Notes: generated from the sequence alone by a model not told the origin. 64,000 nt of DNA from CAILZL01 sp050181835 (GCA_050181835.1 JBFXCU010000001.1:496001-560000); one strand, 5' to 3'; positions 52,225 through 61,382 are shown, counted from the stretch's first letter. Made by a program: numbers and translations.

Positions 52225-53088
52225 ATGCCTAAGACCCCACTCAAATGCGTTAGTCAGCACGCTTGCTTCGGTGGCCATGTTGGTTTTTATCAGCATGCTG
52301 CCAGCAGCACTAACTGTGTAATGAAGTTTTCCGTATTCACGCCGCCTCAGGCGGCACATGGCAAGGTGCCGGTACTGTATTACTTGGCTGGTCTTACCTG
52401 CACTGAAGAAACCTTCATGATAAAAGCGGGTGCGCAGCGTGTCGCAGCAGAGCTCGGCTTGATGTTGGTAGCACCGGATGCCAGTCCGCGTGGAGTGCCA
52501 TTACCCGGCGACAGTGACAACTGGGATTTTGGCGTGGGTGCCGGGTTTTATGTGGACGCCACTGAGCAACCTTGGTTGCAGCATTATCGTATGTATTCGT
52601 ACACCACCGTTGAGTTGCCGCAGATCATTGCCAGCAACTTTATGGCTGATATGCAGCGGCAAGGTATCTTCGGCCACTCCATGGGTGGCCATGGTGCGTT
52701 AACTATTGGATTGAAAAATCCAGAACAATATCGCTCTATCTCCGCATTTGCGCCGATTGTTGCGCCAATGCACTGTCCGTGGGGCGCCAACGCATTTACG
52801 GGTTATCTGGGCGATGATAAAACCACTTGGCAGCCATACGATGCCACTTGGTTAATGTCACAGGTTGGTAGTGGCAATGCGAAAACGCCAATTCTGATTG
52901 ATCAAGGCTTGAGTGATCAGTTTCTGGATTCGCAACTACAGCCACAGTTGTTTGAAGCAGCCTGTCAGCAGGCAGGTTACCCACTAGTATTACGTCGCCA
53001 CGCAGGGTATGACCATGGCTACTACTTCATCAGTAGTTTTGTTGAAGATCATCTGCGTCATCATGCGCGCCTGCTAGCTATGTCGTAA
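52225..53088 (+). CDS. fghA: S-formylglutathione hydrolase
   Basis: Completes glutathione-dependent formaldehyde detoxification by releasing formate and glutathione. The 287-aa alpha/beta hydrolase has the nucleophile serine in FGHSMGGHGAL, the LTCTEETFMIKAGAQR stretch, PDASPRGVPLPGD near the oxyanion region, the acid in LIDQGLSDQFL and the histidine in YDHGYYFISSF. The length is normal. It starts three bases after frmA and ends with its own stop before a separate gene. Confidence 0.96.
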   Translation: MPKTPLKCVSQHACFGGHVGFYQHAASSTNCVMKFSVFTPPQAAHGKVPVLYYLAGLTCTEETFMIKAGAQRVAAELGLMLVAPDASPRGVPLPGDSDNWDFGVGAGFYVDATEQPWLQHYRMYSYTTVELPQIIASNFMADMQRQGIFGHSMGGHGALTIGLKNPEQYRSISAFAPIVAPMHCPWGANAFTGYLGDDKTTWQPYDATWLMSQVGSGNAKTPILIDQGLSDQFLDSQLQPQLFEAACQQAGYPLVLRRHAGYDHGYYFISSFVEDHLRHHARLLAMS

Positions 53089-53168
53089 CTTTAACCCAAC
53101 CGTAATTCTAGTGAAATCTGTGTGCACTGTAATGCCCACGGTCTCAACACCTATCGTGAGGATTACCA

Positions 53169-54734
53169 ATGAATACACAGCGTTTGATTCACGCAACGAT
53201 TGCCATAGTACTAGCCGCCGCTGCACCCGCCATGGCCGAAGTCAATACCGGCCCGAGTAGTTCGCAGTCACCCTATGTCACGCCCACTGCTGATGGTTGG
53301 TCAGTGGTATCACTGCTAACAGTCGGCGATTCACCGAGCAACGTAACCTATCCCATGGTGGGCATTCCAGATGGTCTGGGTGCACTGCCCGGACGATTCA
53401 CCAGCGAAGGTCGGTATCTGTGGGACCGACGCTATATGACTGTGCTGATGGATCATGAATTGACATCGACGGCGGGAACAGTGCGAGCGCATGGCCAAAC
53501 TGGCGCGTTTGTTTCGCAATGGACCATCAATGTAAATACCCTCGAAGTTGAAGATGGCGCTGATCTGATCCAGCGAGTTTATACTTGGGACAATAACGGC
53601 TGGACCGATACTACCGGCACAACGGCATTTAGTCGTTTATGTTCTGCTAACTATCCCGGCATCAAAGCCTTTTACAATCGACGTAGCGGCAAGGGTTACG
53701 CTGGCGCAATCTTCATGAACGGTGAGGAGACCGGCAGCGAAGGCCGCGCGTTTGCGCATGTTGTTGCGGGTAGCGAGCGTGGTAATACTTATCAGCTACC
53801 ACATTTGGGTCGATTCTCTTGGGAGAATTCGTTGGCACATCCCGACAGCGGCGATAAAACCATCGTTGTTGGCACTGATGATTCTACGCCCGGTCAGATA
53901 TATGTCTATGTGGGTGAAAAGCAGCGTAGTGGTAATGCCGTAGAGCGCGCGGGACTCTCAAACGGTAAGTTATTCGGTGTAAAGATCAGCGATGGCGGCA
54001 GCAACTATGGAGGTGCTGCGGTGCCGCGCGAAAATGCCGGTGCACTGAATGGTAGTTTCACACTGGTTGATCTCAGTGACGTTGCAACCGGCACTGGTGC
54101 TGCTTTGCAGGTAGCCAGCGTATCGCGCAGCGTGACCGAGTTCGCCCGCCCTGAAGATGGCGCTTGGGATACTAAACGCGAAAAAGATTTTTACTTTGTT
54201 ACTACCGGCGCAACAGTAGATGGTACGACGCAGACTGCGCGCTTGTACCGGCTGCGTCTGAATAGCCTCAAAAATCCAACCAGTGGCCAGATTGATTTGA
54301 TCACCGACAGTGCTTCAATGATCGGCCCCGATGGGCAGACAGCTCGTTCGTTCGACAACATCACTGTAGACAACAAGGGCAATGTGATCGTGCAGGAAGA
54401 TCCAGGCAATAGCCCCTACATTGCCAAGACTTGGCAGATTGATCCTGATACGGGAGCAGCCTTGGAAATTCTGCAATCGGACGCCTCACGCTTTGTAACC
54501 GGTGGTGGCGCATTCCTGACTCAAGACGAAGAAAATTCCGGAGTCATTGAAGTAACTGACTTGGTATCGGAAGCGCACTGGGCTGCAAAGGATCGGCGCT
54601 ATTTTCTGGCTGATATGCAGGCTCACTATGCCAATGGCCCAGAACTCATAGAAGGCGGACAGTTGTATCTGATCGAGTCTGATCGCCAACGTAATCGTGA
54701 GGACCATCGTGATGATGACCGCGATCATCGCTAG
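53169..54734 (+). CDS. Secreted PhoX-like (DUF839) protein
   Basis: A 521-aa periplasmic or secreted protein. It has a signal peptide (HATIAIVLAAAAPAMAE) and then a PhoX-like propeller. Recognisable parts include MTVLMDHELTSTAGTVRAHG, FMNGEETGSEGRAFAHVV, HLGRFSWENSLAHPDSGDKT and ARSFDNITVDNKGNVIVQED. The NGEE and DHE segments are like the calcium/iron-binding acidic residues of PhoX alkaline phosphatases. The similarity is partial, so phosphatase activity is only a possibility. The last 15 residues are a mixed-charge tail rich in Asp, Arg and His. A terminator follows at 54819. Confidence 0.8.
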   Translation: MNTQRLIHATIAIVLAAAAPAMAEVNTGPSSSQSPYVTPTADGWSVVSLLTVGDSPSNVTYPMVGIPDGLGALPGRFTSEGRYLWDRRYMTVLMDHELTSTAGTVRAHGQTGAFVSQWTINVNTLEVEDGADLIQRVYTWDNNGWTDTTGTTAFSRLCSANYPGIKAFYNRRSGKGYAGAIFMNGEETGSEGRAFAHVVAGSERGNTYQLPHLGRFSWENSLAHPDSGDKTIVVGTDDSTPGQIYVYVGEKQRSGNAVERAGLSNGKLFGVKISDGGSNYGGAAVPRENAGALNGSFTLVDLSDVATGTGAALQVASVSRSVTEFARPEDGAWDTKREKDFYFVTTGATVDGTTQTARLYRLRLNSLKNPTSGQIDLITDSASMIGPDGQTARSFDNITVDNKGNVIVQEDPGNSPYIAKTWQIDPDTGAALEILQSDASRFVTGGGAFLTQDEENSGVIEVTDLVSEAHWAAKDRRYFLADMQAHYANGPELIEGGQLYLIESDRQRNREDHRDDDRDHR

Positions 54735-54818
54735 GGTGAAATCAATGATAGTGAGGAGCAGCACGACTGATCTATGCTGAGCACTCACGCTGAGCAACAG
54801 AGTTAAGGGATGATCTCG

Positions 54819-54845
54819 GGGCCGGGCGCAAACTTGGCCCTTTTT
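54819..54845 (+). terminator. Rho-independent terminator after the PhoX-like gene
   Basis: GGGCC (54819-54823) and GGCCC (54836-54840) form the stem and TTTTT follows at once. It is placed 85 bases after the stop codon and before the convergent NlpC/P60 gene. Confidence 0.75.
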
Positions 54846-54860
54846 ATTGAATGTAGCACG

Positions 54861-55376
54861 TTATAGATCGCTGTAGAATCGCCCGGCATCAACTAGGTGC
54901 GAACTATAGTAAAGATCATCCAGCGTGCGCAGCTCGATCAGCTTGCCCGAGCTGGGCGCATGTACAAAGCGGTTTTCGCCCACGTAGACGCCGACATGCG
55001 AAACGCGCCTATTCTTGGTAGTGGCGAAAAACACCAGATCGCCGGGGTGCAGCGCAGATTTGTCCACACTCGTCGCCGCGCGCTGTTGGTCTGCTGCAGT
55101 GCGCGGGACCATGATGCCAAGCGCATCATGAATGTAGTAAACCAAGCCGCTGCAATCAAAGCCTTGCAGGTCGGCACCGCCATAAATGTACGGCTTGCCC
55201 ACCAGTGCCAGTGCTCGCAGCGCGATTTCTTCGCCATCCACGCTTTCTCTATGTGCGGGGATGGCCACGGAGTCGGCTACATCACTGGGTTGCGTATATG
55301 GGATGCTGCTGCAGGCTGTAGCTAACATGCTCATAACCAACAGTGGTGCGATGCGATTTCGCGGTGACTTTGGCAT
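54861..55376 (-). CDS. NlpC/P60 family peptidoglycan endopeptidase lipoprotein
   Basis: A 171-aa lipoprotein: signal peptide with lipobox LATACSS. The C40 catalytic domain has the nucleophile cysteine in GFDCSGLVYYI, the histidine in VSHVGVYVGENRF, and HAPSSG as the third site. It would cleave the D-glutamyl-meso-diaminopimelate bond of wall peptides at the envelope. ATG at 55376 with a single basic N-terminal stretch. It is divergent from the next gene. Confidence 0.92.
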   Translation of the reverse strand: MPKSPRNRIAPLLVMSMLATACSSIPYTQPSDVADSVAIPAHRESVDGEEIALRALALVGKPYIYGGADLQGFDCSGLVYYIHDALGIMVPRTAADQQRAATSVDKSALHPGDLVFFATTKNRRVSHVGVYVGENRFVHAPSSGKLIELRTLDDLYYSSHLVDAGRFYSDL

Positions 55377-55471
55377 CAATTAACCTCGGTGGTTCGATAA
55401 TGATAACGAACGCTACCCTGCGTGCGTGTACTGGTCTAGCATTACCGACTGATTACCAGCTTGGATCTCCG

Positions 55472-57178
55472 ATGCGCTCTGTGTTGTTAAATTCATTTTA
55501 TATGTATCAGGCCACTCTGTTGCCATGCGTTCTTGCCCTGAGTTCGAGTGTTACCCACGCGCAAGAAGCGACGCAGACGCCAGCAGCGGTCACTGAACTG
55601 CCTAGAGTGATCGCCATTCCAACGCTGAATGCGCAAGCCATTTACGCTCATGCGGAATTTCTGAGTAGCGATTTATTGGAAGGTCGGGCAACCGGTTCAC
55701 CTGGTTACGCCATGGCGGCGGCCTATGTGTCAGCGCAATTTCGTCAGTATGGGCTGGCACCCGCGGCGGATGCGAACACTTATCTACGTGCAGTCCCCTT
55801 GGTTGAGGCAACCGTGGTGTTGCCGGGGTCATCAGCAGTCTTGCGTCGCGACGGGGTCAACATAGCGTTTGATTTCAGCAAGGACTACCTGCCTTCGGCC
55901 AATTTCTTTAATGCCAGTAGCAGCGTTACCGCACCACTGATGTTTGCTGGTTATGGTATTGAGGCACCAGAGTACAAGTACAACGATCTGGCTGAACTGG
56001 ATTTGCAGGGCAAAATTGCAGTGGTGCTGGAAGGTGCGCCAGAGCGACTGACGGCTGAAGTAAGCAATTACTATGGTAGGCCGACCACCAAATATGCAAG
56101 CTTGGCAAAAGCCGGTGCCATTGGTGTGATTGAAATTCATCCTGCTGCCGATAAGAGCAATGAGGAAGTACCCAATAGCTGGGAGCGTGCCGCTGCAATG
56201 AGCTGGGTCTCGCAGATGCGTCGTTTGACTGCAGACGGCCAGCCAGAAGAACGATTCCCAGAACTCAAACTCAAGTTCCGCTTCAATGCCGCTGCGGCCG
56301 CGCAGCTCTTTACCAGTAATGGTCATTCGTTTGAGCAGGCTCTACAGGCTGCCAAGGCGAGCCAGCCACAGGGGTTTGCCTTGCCCGGTGCGATCACGCT
56401 TAGCACTACAACTGGAATCCGACGTACAGAAAGTAATAACGTCCTCGGGATCGTTCGCGGCAGTGATCCGCGCTTGCAGCAGGAATATATTTTGGTGGCC
56501 GCCAATCTGGACGGATTGGGTCGTGGTGCAGCATTCAATGGTGACAACATCTATAACAGCTTGCAGCGCAATGCTGTGGGTGTCGCGATGATGCTGGAGA
56601 TGGCGCGCGCAGTGGCGACGTTACCTGTCAAACCCAAGCGGTCGATTCTGTTTGCCGCATTGACTGCAGGTGAAAAGGAGGCTCAAGGTCTGAAGGCGCT
56701 GCTGGCAGACGGCCCGATTCGCAATATCGTCGCCAGTATAGTCATTGATACGCCTATGCCGGTGGCGCGTACCAGCGATGTCATTACAATAGGCGCGGAT
56801 CAATCCAGTGTTGGCAACCCTTTGGTGAGCGCTGCGCAGCAATTGAATTTGCGCTTGGTCCGCAGCGATGAGCCGGATAATTCTGTGTTAATGGATTCGT
56901 TAGCGCCGCTGCTCCGCGCGGGTATTCCCGCTTTGGCACTGCGCAGCGGTAATCGTGCTCGCGACAGCCGCGTTAATGTGGCAAGTACCAAACGCACTTG
57001 GTTACAGCAGCACATCACCCAAGTTTCTGACGACTTGAACAATGTACCGCTGGATGTGAGTGCTACGCGTGAGCTGACCAGCTTGAACCTAGCGACCCTG
57101 CTGGAACTTGCAAATGATACTGATCGGCCTGTCTGGTATCGCAGCAGCCTTGCTTACCGCAAGCTGACGCGCGAATAG
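55472..57178 (+). CDS. M28 peptidase-family protein lacking metal ligands (pseudo-peptidase)
   Basis: The 568-aa secreted protein (signal peptide LLPCVLALSSSVTHAQ) has a PA insert (about 140-300, with MFAGYGIEAPEYKYNDLAEL and GKIAVVLEGAPE) and a C-terminal M28-type fold. The positions that bind two zinc ions are replaced. The usual AHYDHLG is AANLDGLG (N345 for His), YNGADDNASG is YNSLQRNAVG (Gln-Arg for Asp-Asp), and SDHYPF is DSLAPL (Leu for His). The fold around them (PKRSILFAALTAGEKEAQGL, LRAGIPALALRSG) is kept. It is therefore probably inactive and may bind peptides or another protein. ATG at 55472 is preferred; an ATG at 55502 is also possible. Confidence 0.82.
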   Translation: MRSVLLNSFYMYQATLLPCVLALSSSVTHAQEATQTPAAVTELPRVIAIPTLNAQAIYAHAEFLSSDLLEGRATGSPGYAMAAAYVSAQFRQYGLAPAADANTYLRAVPLVEATVVLPGSSAVLRRDGVNIAFDFSKDYLPSANFFNASSSVTAPLMFAGYGIEAPEYKYNDLAELDLQGKIAVVLEGAPERLTAEVSNYYGRPTTKYASLAKAGAIGVIEIHPAADKSNEEVPNSWERAAAMSWVSQMRRLTADGQPEERFPELKLKFRFNAAAAAQLFTSNGHSFEQALQAAKASQPQGFALPGAITLSTTTGIRRTESNNVLGIVRGSDPRLQQEYILVAANLDGLGRGAAFNGDNIYNSLQRNAVGVAMMLEMARAVATLPVKPKRSILFAALTAGEKEAQGLKALLADGPIRNIVASIVIDTPMPVARTSDVITIGADQSSVGNPLVSAAQQLNLRLVRSDEPDNSVLMDSLAPLLRAGIPALALRSGNRARDSRVNVASTKRTWLQQHITQVSDDLNNVPLDVSATRELTSLNLATLLELANDTDRPVWYRSSLAYRKLTRE

Positions 57179-57206
57179 TGTGCGCCACAGCCCTGATGCA
57201 TCGGGG

Positions 57207-57953
57207 TTATTTTATTGCGCTGAATTCTGCTTCAAGTCGTTGCTTGTCGATCGCGCCCGGAATCCGATGGCCGTCGGTAAAGAAGATAGTGGGTGTGCCA
57301 TTAATTTTGAGCTTTTCGCCCAACCTTACTGTTGTAGCTACCTGGTCGGTCTTGCACTCTATCGCTGCTGGTTGTTGCTTGTTCACCATCCATGCGGTCC
57401 ACGTGGAGGCGCGATCTGGCGAGCACCAGATATTTTTTGCCGTGTTAGTCGCGCCTGGGTGAATGCTTTCCAGCGGATATAGAAAGGTGTACACAGTGAT
57501 ATTGGTCATGTCCTGTAAGGTCTGTTCAAGGCGAACGCAGTAAGGACAGTGTGGATCGGAAAACACGGCAATCTTGCGGCTGCCATCCCCTTTTACATGC
57601 TTGATGGCCAGATTCAACGGCAACTCGTTGAATTCAACCTTGGACAATTCATTCCAGCGTTTGGCCGTCAAGTCAGTGCGGGTTTTGGTATCCATTACCT
57701 GGCCGTAGAAAAGGTAATCACCGCTGCTGTCGACATAGAACATTTCGTCTGCAGTAATGACTTCGTACAACCAGGGCCATTGCGATGGCTGCACTTTTTC
57801 AATCATTACTTTGGCAGGCAGGCGTGCTTGGAGTGTTTTCAGGATACGGGCCGACTCATCATTGGTTACAGGCGCCGTAGATTGCGCAGTGGCCGCAGGG
57901 GCCAAGGAAATCGTCAGTAACGCACCCAATATTCCACTCATGACTTTATTCAC
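57207..57953 (-). CDS. dsbC: Thiol:disulfide interchange protein DsbC
   Basis: A periplasmic disulfide isomerase. It has a signal peptide (ILGALLTISLAPAATAQ), the N-terminal dimerisation domain (ARILKTLQARLPAKVMIEKV to about residue 90), a linker, and a thioredoxin-fold domain with the active site SDPHCPYCVRLEQTL. The conserved KINGTPTIFFTDGHRIPGAI follows. A GTG at 57953 is chosen because AAGGCGG lies six bases upstream; a more distant ATG at 58001 has no such site. Convergent with the M28-like gene. Confidence 0.93.
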   Translation of the reverse strand: MNKVMSGILGALLTISLAPAATAQSTAPVTNDESARILKTLQARLPAKVMIEKVQPSQWPWLYEVITADEMFYVDSSGDYLFYGQVMDTKTRTDLTAKRWNELSKVEFNELPLNLAIKHVKGDGSRKIAVFSDPHCPYCVRLEQTLQDMTNITVYTFLYPLESIHPGATNTAKNIWCSPDRASTWTAWMVNKQQPAAIECKTDQVATTVRLGEKLKINGTPTIFFTDGHRIPGAIDKQRLEAEFSAIK

Positions 57954-58225
57954 AAATAACCGCCTTGCATTGGTGTTTGATTCGAACCGTTCAGAACTCA
58001 AAAGAAAAAACAGTCTCAGTATTGTGTGCTGAGAAGGCCGCTTGTCGCGATGCTGGCTGAATCATAACCACAACCAGCTGGCCTAGAGGTGAATAACTTT
58101 AAGGACTGCCGCTAACTCAAGCTGTGACTTGAGGGTGACGTGCTACGGCTGCGAAGAGCAGCATGCGCTAGTGCGTAAAAGCAACGCTTGTCGTGTTGGG
58201 GTAGCAGAGAATTGGCGACGAAGCT

Positions 58226-58249
58226 AAATAGCTGTATTTGCAGCTATTT
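58226..58249. promoter_or_regulatory. Perfect 9-bp inverted repeat upstream of the candidate RNA
   Basis: AAATAGCTG (58226-58234) and CAGCTATTT (58241-58249) are exact complements separated by TATTTG. It lies just before a second palindrome at 58265 and may be a regulator binding site. Confidence 0.4.
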
Positions 58250-58264
58250 GTGATCTGCGGCGTA

Positions 58265-58283
58265 TGTAAAAAAATTGTTTACA
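58265..58283. promoter_or_regulatory. TGTAAA-N7-TTTACA palindrome
   Basis: TGTAAAAAAATTGTTTACA has six-base inverted ends. It is similar to the GacA/UvrY activator box (TGTAAG-N6-CTTACA) with one extra spacer base and one changed base per arm. The resemblance is suggestive only. Confidence 0.35.
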
Positions 58284-58299
58284 AACCGTGATTGTGCCC

Positions 58300-58519
58300 G
58301 TAGTCTCTCAAACCAGACAGCGGAGATACGGGGATTGTTGCAGCAAAAGCTGCACAAAATAGGGGGAAAAGCCGAAAGGCTGACGATGATCGAGGGATCG
58401 GCACGTAGTTTGCGGGAGAGGAATAACCTAGGGCTGTAGTATAAAAAACACACCCGGCCCATTCGAGCAGTAGAAAATAAAAACAACGTTAAAGGAGCCC
58501 CGCGTAGGGGCTTTTTTTT
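58300..58519 (+). ncRNA. Candidate structured small RNA (boundaries approximate)
   Basis: About 220 bases without a gene contain successive hairpins: CCGTAGTCTC pairing with GAGATACGG (58298-58331), TTGTTGCAGC-AAAA-GCTGCACAA (58335-58357), AGCC-GAAA-GGCT (58370-58381) and GATC..GGATC (58388-58399). They end in a strong terminator at 58496-58519. At least seven GGA motifs (58322, 58332, 58365, 58395, 58415, 58420, 58494) lie in or between the stems, a pattern typical of CsrA/RsmA-sequestering RNAs. The 5' end is not known and no family was recognised. It could also be a leader of the yhfA gene that begins 61 bases later. Confidence 0.4.
58496..58519 (+). terminator. Rho-independent terminator upstream of yhfA
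   Basis: AGCCCC (58496-58501) and GGGGCT (58507-58512) form the stem and seven further T residues follow. It sits 61 bases before the OsmC-family gene and so ends a transcript that starts in the preceding intergenic region, where no gene is seen. Confidence 0.8.
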
Positions 58520-58580
58520 CGCCTGCAGGATTTGCAACTGCTAACCTCAGCTACTTTACGGGTGCGAGTGAGATAGGTGC

Positions 58581-59012
58581 ATGAAGACGCGGGTGAAGTG
58601 GGTAGAGGGCATGATGTTTGTCGGCGAGACCGGCTCTGGGCATGCGGTGGTCATGGATGGTTCGCCGGATATTGGCGGCCGCAACCTTGGCCCACGCCCG
58701 ATGGAAATGCTGTTGCTTGGCTTGGGTGGGTGTAGCGCGATAGATGTGGTGCTGATTCTCAAGCGGGGTCGCGTCGCTGTGACCGATTGCGAAGTGGAGA
58801 TCGACGCCGAGCGCGCAGACACCGATCCCAAGGTGTTTAGTCAAATTAAATTGCACTACATTGTCACTGGCAGCCAGTTAGACCCAAACAAGGTAGCGCG
58901 CGCGATCAAGCTATCTGCAGAAAAATATTGTTCCGCGTCGGCGATGCTGGGGGCGCTAGCAAGCATCAGCCATGATTTCGAGTTGCGCGACGCGGTGGTA
59001 GTCAGTGCATGA
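58581..59012 (+). CDS. yhfA: OsmC-family protein YhfA
   Basis: A 143-aa cytoplasmic OsmC-fold protein. RVKWVEGMMFVGETGSGHAV and GPRPMEMLLLGLGGCSAIDVVLIL are the YhfA signature; the two cysteines are C51 (GGCS) and the one in AEKYCSASAM, as in peroxide-reducing OsmC/Ohr relatives, although YhfA has no proven substrate. Its ATG has no strong ribosome site. The stop overlaps the transporter start (ATGA), so the two are expressed together. Confidence 0.93.
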   Translation: MKTRVKWVEGMMFVGETGSGHAVVMDGSPDIGGRNLGPRPMEMLLLGLGGCSAIDVVLILKRGRVAVTDCEVEIDAERADTDPKVFSQIKLHYIVTGSQLDPNKVARAIKLSAEKYCSASAMLGALASISHDFELRDAVVVSA

Positions 59013-60190
59013 ATACTTCAATCACTGCGCGTAATGAGGCCAGTATTCTCGGTGCCGTATTTCTGATTGCACTAAATCTACGTCCGGCGATGGCTTCGTT
59101 GGGGCCAGTGCTGGAAACGCTGCGAACTGATTTAAAGCTTTCGCATGGTGCGGCGGGGCTGCTTACCACGTTGCCGGTGCTGTGTATGGGGCTGTTTGCA
59201 CCGCTGGTGTTGTTGCTGAGTGAGCGGCTTGGGTTGAAACGAGCCGTCCTGTTCAGCACGTTGCTGATCGGTGGCGCAACCCTGCTACGTGGCCACGGCA
59301 GTTTCGCCAGTCTCTGGTTGAGTGCCTTGGGCGCGGGCGCGGGCATTGCGGTGCTGAATCCGTTGCTCAGTATGTATGTCAAACAGACCTTTTCATCCCG
59401 TAGTGCGCGAGTAAGTAGCTGGACTACCAGTGCCCTATGCTTGGGTGCCGCCGTGTCGGCAGGTAGCAGTGCCATTCTGGCGCGTTACTTTGGGTGGCCG
59501 CAGGCATTGGCGTGCTGGAGCATGCTGGCCTTTACGGCGGCAGCCTTATGGTGGCGGACGATTCCAGACACGCTACCGTTACCTGTTCATAGAGCTGGTC
59601 GTACCTTGCCTTGGCGGCAGCCGCGAGCGTGGTTACTGGTACTGGTATTTGGCCTGCATGGCATGGTGTTTTATGTGTTGCTTGCCTGGCTGGCGCCAGC
59701 CTATGTTGAATATGGGATGAGTCCCGCCGATGCCGGACATCTGCTTGGCTTGTTTGCCCTGATGCAGGTGACGGGTACGTTGCTGGTCAGCGCTCTGCCT
59801 CATTTACAGCGGGAGCGTCGTCCTGCGTTGTTGCTCAGCGGCGGTGCGACACTGGCGGGACTGATTGGGCTGTGGTTAGTGCCCTTGTTTGTGCCGCAGT
59901 TATGGATGTGCCTGTTGGGTGCTGGCACGGCGGGTTTGTTTGCGTTGACCTTGATCTTGCCGCTGGACTACACCGAATCACCCACTGCCGCCGGGGCTTG
60001 GACCGCCATGATGTGTGGTGGCGGCTACGTGATTGCCGCTGCCGGGCCAGTGCTGGCCGGTTGGGTGCGTGATCATAGCGACAGTTATCACAGCGTCTTC
60101 ATGCTGTTGACCGTGACTAGCGCCGTGGTATTTGGCTGCTGCACACTACTGACACCTGTAACGCGTAGCGAGCCCGCGCATGCGCTTTGA
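59009..60190 (+). CDS. MFS transporter, CynX/NimT-like
   Basis: A 393-aa inner-membrane carrier with about twelve helices. It begins SILGAVFLIALNLRPAMASL, a feature of the CynX/NimT group, and has GAAVSAGSSAILARYFGWPQ and FGLHGMVFYVLLAWLAPAYV further on. CynX exports or imports cyanate-related compounds and NimT is linked to nitroimidazole export; the substrate here is unknown. The ATG overlaps the yhfA stop and its own stop overlaps the LysR gene by 11 bases, so the three form one operon. Confidence 0.88.
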   Translation: MNTSITARNEASILGAVFLIALNLRPAMASLGPVLETLRTDLKLSHGAAGLLTTLPVLCMGLFAPLVLLLSERLGLKRAVLFSTLLIGGATLLRGHGSFASLWLSALGAGAGIAVLNPLLSMYVKQTFSSRSARVSSWTTSALCLGAAVSAGSSAILARYFGWPQALACWSMLAFTAAALWWRTIPDTLPLPVHRAGRTLPWRQPRAWLLVLVFGLHGMVFYVLLAWLAPAYVEYGMSPADAGHLLGLFALMQVTGTLLVSALPHLQRERRPALLLSGGATLAGLIGLWLVPLFVPQLWMCLLGAGTAGLFALTLILPLDYTESPTAAGAWTAMMCGGGYVIAAAGPVLAGWVRDHSDSYHSVFMLLTVTSAVVFGCCTLLTPVTRSEPAHAL

Positions 60191-61064
60191 TTTTCGCGAT
60201 TTGGAGTTATTTGTAGCTGTGGCCGAAGTCGGCAGCATTGCCAGAGCGGCTGAGCGTACCCATACCGTGGCCTCAGCAGTGAGTAAACGGCTGTCGGAAT
60301 TGGAAGCGCAATTTGGTACTGCCTTGCTGGTACGTGGCGCCAAGGGCGTGACGTTAACCAGTGCCGGATATGCCTTGTTAGAGAAAGCACGCGCGCTGCT
60401 ATATCAGGCCGATCAACTTGAAAGTGAGCTACAGCAACATGCATCCGGCACACGCGGCCAAGTACGGGTGTTTGCCAACATCTCATCGATTGTTGAATTT
60501 TTACCCGATGCCTTGGCCGGGTTTCTGAAACTGCATCCAGAAGTGCAGGTACAGCTAGAGGAACGAGTAAGCAGCACGATTGCCCAAGCGGTGGCAGACA
60601 ATCGTGCTGACTTGGGCATTGTTAGCGAACAACCCGTGCTGGATGGATTGGTGACCGTGCCGTTTCGTGCTGATGAACTGGTGCTGGTGACGCGATCGGA
60701 GCATCCCTTAAGCCAATATGCGCAGCTGTCTTTTAATCAAGTGCTGGATCATCCCTTTGTCGGTTTGCATGCCGATAGTTCATTGCACCTGCTGCTGACG
60801 CGTGCGGCAGCGGATGCGGGCAAGCAAATCAATCTGCGTATTCAAGTCACCAGCTTTGATGCCGTGTGCGCCATGGTGTCCGCCGGGCTGGGTATCAGCA
60901 TTGTGCCACGTGCGGCGACCACGCCTTACGTGCAGTCACTCAAGCTGGTTAGTATTCCCTTGAGTAATGATTGGGCGCAGCGCGAGTTATTGCTATGTAC
61001 CCGCAAGGGCGAGTTGCATGCGGCAGCCAGATTGTTGCTGGAGCATTTGCGATTGCCGCAGTAA
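60180..61064 (+). CDS. LysR-family transcriptional regulator
   Basis: The N-terminal winged helix-turn-helix (residues 1-60, LELFVAVAEVGSIARAAERT and then SAVSKRLSELEAQFGTALLVR) binds DNA, and the rest (90-290) is the periplasmic-binding-protein-like effector domain with SAGLGISIVPRAAT. The 294-aa length is normal. It is translated from the end of the transporter gene, so it may control its own operon. LysR genes are usually divergent from their targets; here it is downstream, which is less common. The effector is unknown. Confidence 0.93.
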   Translation: MRFDFRDLELFVAVAEVGSIARAAERTHTVASAVSKRLSELEAQFGTALLVRGAKGVTLTSAGYALLEKARALLYQADQLESELQQHASGTRGQVRVFANISSIVEFLPDALAGFLKLHPEVQVQLEERVSSTIAQAVADNRADLGIVSEQPVLDGLVTVPFRADELVLVTRSEHPLSQYAQLSFNQVLDHPFVGLHADSSLHLLLTRAAADAGKQINLRIQVTSFDAVCAMVSAGLGISIVPRAATTPYVQSLKLVSIPLSNDWAQRELLLCTRKGELHAAARLLLEHLRLPQ

Positions 61065-61382
61065 TGATGTGATTAGACGGCAGTGGCTTCTAACCCGAGT
61101 CGGACAAATAGTTCAATCCTCAAACTTTCCACAAAGCGACCATTTGAACGACTGCTTTGTTACGCCCGGGTGGATAAGCGTCGGCATGGATGGCCTACTG
61201 CGTGCGACTCGGCAAATGGGTTTCTGCTGAAAAGTGCGTTTAATCTAATCCTCCGTTCCGAATCCCGTATTTTTGCGAGCGCTCACACTGGTAGCTGTGT
61301 TGTTACCATCACAGTGCCTGCAATGAATGGCACGCGCGTAATGCCCGGAAAAATAATGCTTCTGTGTGGCACCATTGCCGTC
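61065..61382. other. Intergenic region before ectR, no gene seen
   Basis: No supported gene on either strand and no clear terminator. It lies between convergent genes (LysR and ectR). Confidence 0.5.

Larger units (their letters stand above)
57954..58580. other. 627-base region between dsbC and yhfA without a protein gene
   Basis: No coding sequence is supported on either strand. The left part carries the dsbC promoter side with nothing distinctive; the right half holds two palindromes, the hairpin-rich candidate RNA and its terminator, all listed separately. Confidence 0.6.

Noticed and set aside
58265..58519. 6S RNA or SRP RNA
   Set aside because: The conserved sequences of those RNAs (for example the GGAAGG/AGCA core of SRP RNA or the long closed hairpin of 6S) are not visible.
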